Part shown: positions 46,469 to 52,770 of the stretch, one piece after another
How positions within the stretch are numbered: position 1 is the first letter of the stretch
How the letters are laid out: each line of letters starts with the position of its first letter
Source of the DNA: Acholeplasmatales bacterium
Lineage (GTDB): Bacteria > Bacillota_I > Bacilli_A > Acholeplasmatales > Anaeroplasmataceae
Assembly: GCA_900767915.1 (NCBI GenBank)
Contig: CAAGAX010000047.1
Span: 1-64,000, forward strand
Direction: 5' to 3'
DNA: 64,000 nucleotides
The notes under the pieces: model-generated
What the model was told of the DNA's origin: nothing
Databases searched by the model: none
Seen by the model: the letters and a program-made list of their open reading frames with translations, nothing else
Made by a program: the position numbers and the translations under genes

Positions 46469-46545
46469 AAATGGTACTAGAGTTAGTTATGGCAAGTTAA
46501 GATAGAAATTTTAGCCTGCATAGTATATCTAGTGCCATTTTTATT
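46469..46545 (+). repeat. Hairpin repeat copy 2 (right border of MACPF/ABC block) and terminator
   Basis: A 13-bp stem (46469-46481 with 46528-46540, one U-G pair) encloses a 46-base loop and is followed by T-rich sequence, so it can end the ABC transcript. GGTACTAGAGTTA and ATCTAGTGCC match copy 1 at 40566-40626 with a single difference in each block. The loops otherwise differ. Confidence 0.6.
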
Positions 46546-46604
46546 TATTTTTATAGAAATGAAGTATTTATTGTGGTATTATATATCATGAGGAAGTGAG
46601 CATT

Positions 46605-47546
46605 ATGGAAGAAAATGAATTATTTGAAAAAATTAAGTGTTATAATACTATTATAATTCATAGACATTCAAGACCTGATTTAGACGCATTAGGAAGTCAA
46701 ATTGGTCTTAGAGATTTATTAAAATATAATTTTCCTGAAAAAAATATTTATGTTGTTGGTGATATTTCAAATAAATATTCATTTATAGGAAATATGGATA
46801 ACATTGATGATTCTATTTATAATAATGCATTAGTTATAATTTGTGATGTTGCGGTAAAAAGTATGGTTAGTGACGATAGGTATAATTTAGCTAAAGAAGT
46901 TATTGTTATTGATCATCATAAAAATGAATGTGATATTACAAATAATTGGCTATCAAGAACATCATGTGTTGCTTGTAGTGAATATATCACGCATTTATTT
47001 TATGATAATGGTTATACTATACCTAGTAGTAGTGCAACTGCGTTATATGGTGGTATCGTTACTGATAGTGGTAGATTTCAATATGGAGAGGATTTAGCAA
47101 ATACCTTTAAAGCGGCATCTATTTTAATTTCTAATGGGGCTAATCCTAAATATATTTATGATAATATATATGTTGAAAGCTTAAAGGATAGAGAAATGAA
47201 AAATTATTTTTCTAATCAATTTAAGGTTTCTGGTAAAGTTGCTTATTTAATGAATGATAAGGATGTATTTGATAAATTTAATGTTAAAGAATTTAATGAT
47301 ATTTCAAGAGGAATGTTATCAGTAATGGCTGGTATATCGGAAATTGAAATATGGTGTAATTTTACTTATGATGTAAATAGAGATGCCGTAATTGGGGAAT
47401 TTAGAAGTCGAAATGTAGGTATTGTTGATATAGCTAAGAAATATGGTGGTGGTGGTCATATGCTTGCATGTGGTGCAACACTTGATTCATTTGATACATG
47501 CTATAAGGTTATAGAAGATTTTAAGAAGCTTTTGGAGTGTGAATAA
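46605..47546 (+). CDS. nrnA: Bifunctional oligoribonuclease/pAp phosphatase NrnA (DHH family)
   Basis: This 313-residue DHH-DHHA1 phosphoesterase degrades nano-RNAs and dephosphorylates pAp. The four metal-binding DHH-family segments are HRHSRPDLDALGSQ, VICDVA, VIDHHKNE and GIVTDSGRF. The C-terminal GGGGHMLACGATL is the DHHA1 substrate loop. GAGGAAGTG favours the ATG at 46605 over an upstream GTG. Core genes resume here after the MACPF/ABC block. Confidence 0.92.
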   Translation: MEENELFEKIKCYNTIIIHRHSRPDLDALGSQIGLRDLLKYNFPEKNIYVVGDISNKYSFIGNMDNIDDSIYNNALVIICDVAVKSMVSDDRYNLAKEVIVIDHHKNECDITNNWLSRTSCVACSEYITHLFYDNGYTIPSSSATALYGGIVTDSGRFQYGEDLANTFKAASILISNGANPKYIYDNIYVESLKDREMKNYFSNQFKVSGKVAYLMNDKDVFDKFNVKEFNDISRGMLSVMAGISEIEIWCNFTYDVNRDAVIGEFRSRNVGIVDIAKKYGGGGHMLACGATLDSFDTCYKVIEDFKKLLECE

Positions 47547-47547
47547 T

Positions 47548-48288
47548 ATGATAGGAAAGATACATTCATTTTTTGCTGGCGGTACAGTTGATGGGCCAGG
47601 TATTAGATATGTTATTTTTGTTAAGGGATGTCCTTTAAGATGTAAATATTGCCATAACCCTGATACATGGACACAAGATAATGCCTTATTATATGATACA
47701 GATCAAATAGTTGAAGAGGCTTTAAGGTATAAAGGATATTTTGCTACAGGTGGTGGAGTAACTATTACAGGTGGAGAGCCTTTAATGCAGCTTGATTTTA
47801 TTATAGAGCTTTTTAAAAAGCTTCATGATAAAAAAATACATACTGCATGTGATACTTCTGGTGTTATTTTTGATAAAAATAACAAAGAGTTAATGGCAAA
47901 ATTTGATGAATTAATTAAATATGTTGATTTATTTTTGTTAGATATAAAGCATATTAATAATGAAGAGCATATTAAGCTTACTGGTAAGCCTAATACTAAT
48001 ATTTTAGATTTTGCCAGATATTTATCTGATAATAATAAAAAAATGTGGATTAGACATGTTTTAGTTCCTACTATTACTTTAAATGATGAATATTTAAAGG
48101 AAACTAAAGCATTTATTGATACTTTAAAAACTGTAGAGAAAATAGAGGTTTTACCTTATCATACAATGGGTATCGTAAAATATAAAAATTTAGGTATTCC
48201 ATATCGTCTAGATGGAATTCCTGCACCTACAAAGGAAGAAGTAAGACATGCAAAATATTTATTAGGGGTGATTAAAGATGTTGCTTAA
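47548..48288 (+). CDS. pflA: Pyruvate formate-lyase activating enzyme
   Basis: This 246-residue radical SAM enzyme abstracts a hydrogen from the glycyl-radical glycine of pyruvate formate-lyase. The Cys-x3-Cys-x2-Cys cluster motif is CPLRCKYC, preceded by GTVDGPGIRYVIFVKGC, and TGGEPL follows. An in-frame GTG lies 9 bases upstream; GGAGTG fits ATG at 47548. It ends inside the start of the thioredoxin-like gene (11-base overlap). Confidence 0.93.
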   Translation: MIGKIHSFFAGGTVDGPGIRYVIFVKGCPLRCKYCHNPDTWTQDNALLYDTDQIVEEALRYKGYFATGGGVTITGGEPLMQLDFIIELFKKLHDKKIHTACDTSGVIFDKNNKELMAKFDELIKYVDLFLLDIKHINNEEHIKLTGKPNTNILDFARYLSDNNKKMWIRHVLVPTITLNDEYLKETKAFIDTLKTVEKIEVLPYHTMGIVKYKNLGIPYRLDGIPAPTKEEVRHAKYLLGVIKDVA

Positions 48289-48613
48289 TTCTAAAAATTA
48301 TAAAGATTATTTAAAAGGTATAACAGTAATTGAGGTTTCTGGTGAATCTTGTGCAAACTGTTTATCATTAATGCCAATTCTACATAGCTTAACAAAGGAT
48401 AGAAATGATTGTGTATTACATCATATTGAGGCTGGTGAGGATACTATGGATATGATTGAAAAATTTGAAATCAGAGGAGTACCTACTATTTTAGTTATGT
48501 ATGATGATGAGGTATATGCTAGATGCAAAGGTTTTCAACCAGAAGAAATACTTGAGCTTTGGCTTGATGCGAAAATCAATGAGGTAAAAAAAATACATAA
48601 TATCAATAATTAA
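48278..48613 (+). CDS. Thioredoxin-like protein with CANC active site
   Basis: This 111-residue thioredoxin-fold protein has ESCANCLSLMP in place of WCGPC and a cis-proline loop RGVPTILVM. GGGGTGA lies before the ATG. It is co-translated with pflA and precedes pflB. It may keep the oxygen-sensitive pyruvate formate-lyase system reduced or have a separate disulfide role (inference). Confidence 0.8.
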   Translation: MLLNSKNYKDYLKGITVIEVSGESCANCLSLMPILHSLTKDRNDCVLHHIEAGEDTMDMIEKFEIRGVPTILVMYDDEVYARCKGFQPEEILELWLDAKINEVKKIHNINN

Positions 48614-48647
48614 TGAGAAAGATTCTTAATAAGAGTTAAAAAATATA

Positions 48648-48683
48648 TTGAAAAATGTAAATAATTAGTGTATAATCACTAAT
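48648..48683 (+). promoter_or_regulatory. pflB promoter with palindrome centred on the -10 box
   Basis: TTGAAA (48648-48653) and TATAAT (48671-48676) are 17 bases apart. ATTAGTG (48664-48670) and CACTAAT (48677-48683) form a perfect inverted repeat flanking the -10 hexamer exactly. A dimeric repressor bound there would block transcription. It is not an exact match to the Rex or FNR consensus that I know. Confidence 0.65.
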
Positions 48684-48753
48684 GGTATTATTGGAATTAA
48701 GAAAAGACCAGTAATATTTGTAAAAAATGTATATAGAAAGAGGAAAATTGATT

Positions 48754-50784
48754 ATGTACAAAGGTTGGGAAGGTTTCGTACCTGGAAAGTGGTCAAACGA
48801 CGAGATTAACGTACGTGACTTTATTCAAAGAAACTATACTCCATATGAAGGAGATGCAAGCTTTTTAGCTCCAGCAACAGAAGCAACTAAGAAGCTATGG
48901 GCAATTGTATTAGATTACTGTGCTCAAGAACGTGCTAATGGTGGCGTTTTAGAATGTGATACTAAGATTGTTTCACAAGTAACATCACATGCACCTGGTT
49001 ATTTAGATAAGGATTTAGAAAAAATCGTTGGTTTACAAACAGATAAGCCATTAAAGAGAGCTTTAATGCCATTTGGTGGTATTAAGATGGCTGAACAAGC
49101 TGCTGCTCAATATGGATATACAGTAGACCCTGAAATTCATACTATATTTACAAAATATCGTAAGACACACAATGATGGTGTATTTGATGCATATACTCCA
49201 GCTATGCGTGCTTGCCGTTCTGCTCATATTTTAACAGGTTTACCTGATACTTATGGTCGTGGACGTATTGTAGGTGATTACCGTAGAGTTGCTCTATATG
49301 GTACAGATTACCTAATTAAGAAAAAAGAGCTTGATAAGTCATTAATCGATGGTGAAATGACTCCTGAGCGTGTAAGAGATAGAGAAGAGGTTGCTGAACA
49401 AATCAAAGCATTAAAGGCTTTAGCAGAAATGGCTAAGAGCTATGGCTGTGATATTACAAAGCCAGCTGAGACTGCTCAACAAGCTATTCAAGCATTATAT
49501 TTTGGTTACTTAGCTGCAGTTAAGGATCAAAATGGTGCTGCAATGTCTATTGGACGTAACTCTACATTCTTAGATATTTATATTGAAAGGGACTTCGCAA
49601 GAGGAATCTTAACTGAATCTGAAGCTCAAGAGCTTATGGATCATTTCATTATGAAGCTACGTATTGTACGTTTTGCTCGTATTGAATCTTATAATGAATT
49701 ATTCTCAGGAGACCCAACTTGGGTAACAGAATCAATCGGTGGTATGGGTACTGATGGTCGTACTTTAATTACTAAGAACTCTTTCCGTGTTCTTCATACA
49801 CTTGATAATTTAGGACCAGCACCAGAACCAAACCTAACTGTTTTATGGAGCAAGAGATTACCTCTAGCTTTCAAGCAATTCTGTGCTGACTTATCAATTC
49901 GTACTTCATCAATTCAATATGAATCTGATGAATTAATGCGTCCAGAAATGGGTGATGATTACTGTATCGCTTGCTGCGTATCTTCAATGAGAGTTGGTAA
50001 GGATATGCAATTCTTCGGTGCTCGTGCTAACCTAGCTAAGTGTTTATTATACTCTATGAATGGTGGTAAGGATGAGTTAATGAAGGATAAGGTTACTGGC
50101 AAGGCAATGCAAGTAGGTCCTGAATTTGCTCCTATCCTAGGCGATGGTGTATTAAATTATGAAGATGTAAAGCATAAATATGAAATTATGATGGAATGGT
50201 TAGCTGACATTTATGTTAACACATTAAATCTAATTCATTATATGCATGATAAGTATTCATATGAAGCATTAGAAATGGCTTTACATGATACTAAGGTTGG
50301 TCGTTTCTTCGCAACAGGTGTTGCAGGTTTATCATGTGCTGTTGATTCATTATCAGCAATTAAGTATGCTAAGGTTACACCTATTCGTGATGCTGAAGGC
50401 TTAATTGTTGACTTCAAGACTGAGGGAGATTTCCCTAAGTATGGTAATAACGATGACCGTGCTGATGAAATTGCAGTATGGCTAGTTAAGACATTCATGA
50501 ACATGATCAAGAAGCATTATACTTATCGTGAGTCTGTTCCTACAATGTCAATTTTAACTATTACTTCAAACGTTGTATACGGTAAGAAGACAGGTAATAC
50601 ACCTGATGGACGTAAGGCTGGTCAACCATTAGCACCAGGTGCTAACCCAATGCATGGTCGTGATTCTCATGGTGCATTAGCTTCATTAGAGTCAGTAGCT
50701 AAGCTTCCATATGAGTATTCAAGAGATGGTATTTCTAATACATTCTCAATTACACCACAATCTTTAGGTAAGGATGAAGATTAA
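48754..50784 (+). CDS. pflB: Pyruvate formate-lyase catalytic chain lacking the glycyl-radical domain
   Basis: This 676-residue protein matches PFL from its N-terminus (YKGWEGFVPGKWSNDEINVR) to the linker SITPQSLGKDED, where it stops. The active-site pair is Cys407-Cys408 in IACCVSSMRV. Full-length PFL is about 740-760 residues and carries the radical glycine about 30 residues from the end; that part is missing here and encoded by the next gene. AGAGGAAA fixes the ATG at 48754. The gene uses codons of highly expressed genes (CGT, AAG, AAC), fitting a major fermentation enzyme converting pyruvate and CoA to acetyl-CoA and formate. Confidence 0.93.
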   Translation: MYKGWEGFVPGKWSNDEINVRDFIQRNYTPYEGDASFLAPATEATKKLWAIVLDYCAQERANGGVLECDTKIVSQVTSHAPGYLDKDLEKIVGLQTDKPLKRALMPFGGIKMAEQAAAQYGYTVDPEIHTIFTKYRKTHNDGVFDAYTPAMRACRSAHILTGLPDTYGRGRIVGDYRRVALYGTDYLIKKKELDKSLIDGEMTPERVRDREEVAEQIKALKALAEMAKSYGCDITKPAETAQQAIQALYFGYLAAVKDQNGAAMSIGRNSTFLDIYIERDFARGILTESEAQELMDHFIMKLRIVRFARIESYNELFSGDPTWVTESIGGMGTDGRTLITKNSFRVLHTLDNLGPAPEPNLTVLWSKRLPLAFKQFCADLSIRTSSIQYESDELMRPEMGDDYCIACCVSSMRVGKDMQFFGARANLAKCLLYSMNGGKDELMKDKVTGKAMQVGPEFAPILGDGVLNYEDVKHKYEIMMEWLADIYVNTLNLIHYMHDKYSYEALEMALHDTKVGRFFATGVAGLSCAVDSLSAIKYAKVTPIRDAEGLIVDFKTEGDFPKYGNNDDRADEIAVWLVKTFMNMIKKHYTYRESVPTMSILTITSNVVYGKKTGNTPDGRKAGQPLAPGANPMHGRDSHGALASLESVAKLPYEYSRDGISNTFSITPQSLGKDED

Positions 50785-50808
50785 TTCTTTAATTAGGAGG
50801 AAAAAATC

Positions 50809-51042
50809 ATGTCACAAAGAGTAGATAATTTAGTTCAAATGCTTGATACATATGTAAATGATGGTGGTTATCATTTAAACGTTAATGTATTCAATAGAGA
50901 AACATTATTAGATGCCCAAAAGCATCCTGAAAAGTACCCTCAATTAACAATTCGTGTTTCTGGTTATGCTGTAAATTTCATTAAGTTAACTAAGGAACAA
51001 CAAGATGATGTTATTAGCCGTACTATTCATGAATCAATGTAA
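50809..51042 (+). CDS. Separate glycyl-radical chain of pyruvate formate-lyase
   Basis: This 77-residue protein is the missing C-terminus of PFL. YHLNVNVFNRETLLDA, EKYPQLTIRVSGYAVNF (radical Gly52 in RVSGYAV) and TKEQQDDVISRTIHESM match the last 60 residues of ordinary PFL almost position by position. It has its own strong RBS (TTAGGAGG) and ATG, 24 bases after the pflB stop, so the split is not a sequencing frameshift. It resembles GrcA/YfiD spare parts, but here it must be the main radical carrier because pflB has none. Confidence 0.9.
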   Translation: MSQRVDNLVQMLDTYVNDGGYHLNVNVFNRETLLDAQKHPEKYPQLTIRVSGYAVNFIKLTKEQQDDVISRTIHESM

Positions 51043-51070
51043 TAATTAATTGATTTAAATAAGTATTATA

Positions 51071-51107
51071 TAGGGTGTGTCTTTTGATGCACCCTATAAT
51101 TTTTTTA
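51071..51107 (+). terminator. Intrinsic terminator after the pfl genes
   Basis: TAGGGTG (51071-51077) and CACCCTA (51090-51096) form the stem core, followed by TAAT and seven Ts. I see no clear promoter between it and the THF riboswitch, so some readthrough into the folate transporter is possible. Confidence 0.7.
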
Positions 51108-51118
51108 AAATATAAATT

Positions 51119-51207
51119 CAGAGTAGTAAAATCGCGTTAAGTGCTTTTCCATGGGAAGTTGGGAATTGACGAACACTAAAAGTGGCGGTGGTTTTACGCG
51201 TCCGCTG
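51119..51207 (+). promoter_or_regulatory. Tetrahydrofolate (THF) riboswitch
   Basis: The conserved THF-aptamer segments are present in order: AGAGTAG, TCGCGTTAAGTG, a variable arm with GGGAAGTTGGGA and GACGAACACT, GGCGGTGG, and ACGCGTCCGCTG. The P1 helix pairs 51119-51121 with 51205-51207, and P2 pairs 51126-51131 (GTAAAA) with 51192-51197 (TTTTAC). The next gene is a folate ECF transporter component, the usual target. The element lies 35 bases before the start codon, so translation control by hiding GGAGG (51234-51238) is likely. Confidence 0.88.
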
Positions 51208-51242
51208 TAATTTTTATGGTGGCACTCTTTTTTGGAGGCCTA

Positions 51243-52580
51243 ATGAAAAAAATAACTTTCTTATCATTAGTAAAATCTTATAAGGTATCATTACTAATTT
51301 TTACCTTATTAGGTTTTATTTTAGGTTTTTTTATTTCCTATGGAATAATAAATCCTTATTTTAAAACATATGACTTATGTATCGAGACAAGTCTAGATAT
51401 AAATCAATTATTTTCTTTAGATTATTTTGATGAATTTTATTATGAATTTAATCAAAATAATCAAAAAATAGAAAACAAAAATAATGAAATTATAAAAGAA
51501 AACAATATAGAAGCTAGTATAGACTTCTCAAATTATAATTTAGGAGTTAATGAATATAATAATATTATTATTAATAATTATCCTAATCTTAAAAAGCTTT
51601 CTAAAAAGAAAACTATAGCTGATATAGATTATAAGGGATTAATTAATGGTATTAAAATAACTGAAAAAGATAATAATTTATATATTATTCATATTCAACA
51701 AAGGTATTTTAAAAATACCTTCTCATCATCAACTCTTTCCATAAATTATGGAAAGGATAGAATAATTAACTATTTAAAAAAGGTCTTTTCTAAGGATATT
51801 AATAATATAAATCTAAACTCAAATATTATAGACACTTCATTAAATAATTATTTATTAAGCTTTATTACAGCCTTTATATTTTTATTTATTCATTTAATTA
51901 TTTTATTTGTATTTGTTTTAAAAAATAAAGATATAGAAATTAAGTACATATATAATAATGAAACAATTTTTAGAACTCCATTTCATAAAAAATATTGGAA
52001 ATATTCTAAAGGCTTTTTTAATGATATAAAATCATTAGTTACAATATCAATTTTATTTGCCTTAATGATGTGCTCAAAATTAATAAGATTACCATCTGGC
52101 TTTGGTGATTTAGGATTAAGCCTTACTTTCATAGTTTATGCTATCATATGTATGATCTATGGACCTATAGCTGGACTTCTTATAGGCTTTTTATCGGATA
52201 ATTTTGGCTATTTTGTATTAGGAAGTAGTGGCATATATTTTCCTGGCTATACATTAGATGCAATGCTTGCAGGCTTTATTTATGGCTTATTCTTTTATAG
52301 AACAAAAATTACCTTTTCAAAATGCCTATATGCTAGAATTTGTGTTAATCTTATAATTAATACTATTTTTGGATCTTTATGGTATTGCTTAGTTTTCTTA
52401 AATGGTTTTACACTAGAAACATATTTAAGCTATATGCTAATAATATCATTGCCTAAAAACTTATTTTACTTATTACCACAATCAATTGTGTTATTCCTTG
52501 TTATAAAGACCTTAGTTAAACCAATTTATAGAATGAATTTAATTGAAGAAGATATTTCTGATAACGTTTCATTATTTTAA
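51243..52580 (+). CDS. folT: Folate ECF transporter S component with N-terminal membrane-anchored extension
   Basis: This 445-residue membrane protein has a C-terminal part (about 262-430) that is FolT-like: LFALMMCSKLIRLPSGFGDL, YGPIAGLLIGFLSDNFGYF and YFPGYTLDAMLAGFIYGLF match folate-binding S components. The first 250 residues are not usual for FolT (normally about 170-200 residues long). They comprise a membrane helix (15-35), a hydrophilic Asn/Lys-rich extracytoplasmic domain (36-200) and a second helix (201-227), a Wzz-like topology. GGAGG before the ATG at 51243 sets the start. The EcfA/EcfT energising module is not in this window. Confidence 0.82.
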   Translation: MKKITFLSLVKSYKVSLLIFTLLGFILGFFISYGIINPYFKTYDLCIETSLDINQLFSLDYFDEFYYEFNQNNQKIENKNNEIIKENNIEASIDFSNYNLGVNEYNNIIINNYPNLKKLSKKKTIADIDYKGLINGIKITEKDNNLYIIHIQQRYFKNTFSSSTLSINYGKDRIINYLKKVFSKDINNINLNSNIIDTSLNNYLLSFITAFIFLFIHLIILFVFVLKNKDIEIKYIYNNETIFRTPFHKKYWKYSKGFFNDIKSLVTISILFALMMCSKLIRLPSGFGDLGLSLTFIVYAIICMIYGPIAGLLIGFLSDNFGYFVLGSSGIYFPGYTLDAMLAGFIYGLFFYRTKITFSKCLYARICVNLIINTIFGSLWYCLVFLNGFTLETYLSYMLIISLPKNLFYLLPQSIVLFLVIKTLVKPIYRMNLIEEDISDNVSLF

Positions 52581-52598
52581 AAAAATATAAATATTATA

Positions 52599-52627
52599 TT
52601 GTAAAAAAATATAAAAAAATGTATAAT
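52599..52627 (+). promoter_or_regulatory. Sigma-A promoter for the SAM-riboswitch leader
   Basis: TTGTAA (52599-52604) and TATAAT (52622-52627) are 17 bases apart; transcription would start near 52634, just before the aptamer. Confidence 0.7.
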
Positions 52628-52636
52628 ACCTATGTC

Positions 52637-52750
52637 ATAAAGATGGTATGAGAGGCAAGCTCGATGACTACCAAGCAACCTTTTTAGTAAGGTGCTAAAG
52701 CTTGATTGATGGCATCAATAAAAAATTAAGCCATCTTTGATGGCTTTTTA
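52637..52750 (+). promoter_or_regulatory. Compact SAM-I-like riboswitch with terminator
   Basis: The S-box core is present: GAGAGG (52650-52655), CGATGA (52662-52667), GCAACC (52675-52680) and GGTGCTAA (52691-52698). A P3 stem CCTT/AAGG joins the last two, and a hairpin ATTGAT/ATCAAT (52705-52719) follows as P4. A terminator (52728-52735 with 52739-52746, then TTTTT) follows. AAAGATGG at 52639-52646 can pair with CCATCTTT at 52731-52738, which would disrupt the terminator. The stretch between GAGAGG and CGATGA is shorter than in standard SAM-I RNAs. Downstream genes include fmt and metK, which fits SAM control. Confidence 0.75.
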
Positions 52751-52770
52751 TATTCTATAAGGGAGGAAAT

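Noticed and set aside
50809..51042. Spare GrcA/YfiD subunit backing up a complete PFL
   Set aside because: The preceding pflB has no glycyl-radical domain of its own, so this chain is needed for activity rather than being a spare.
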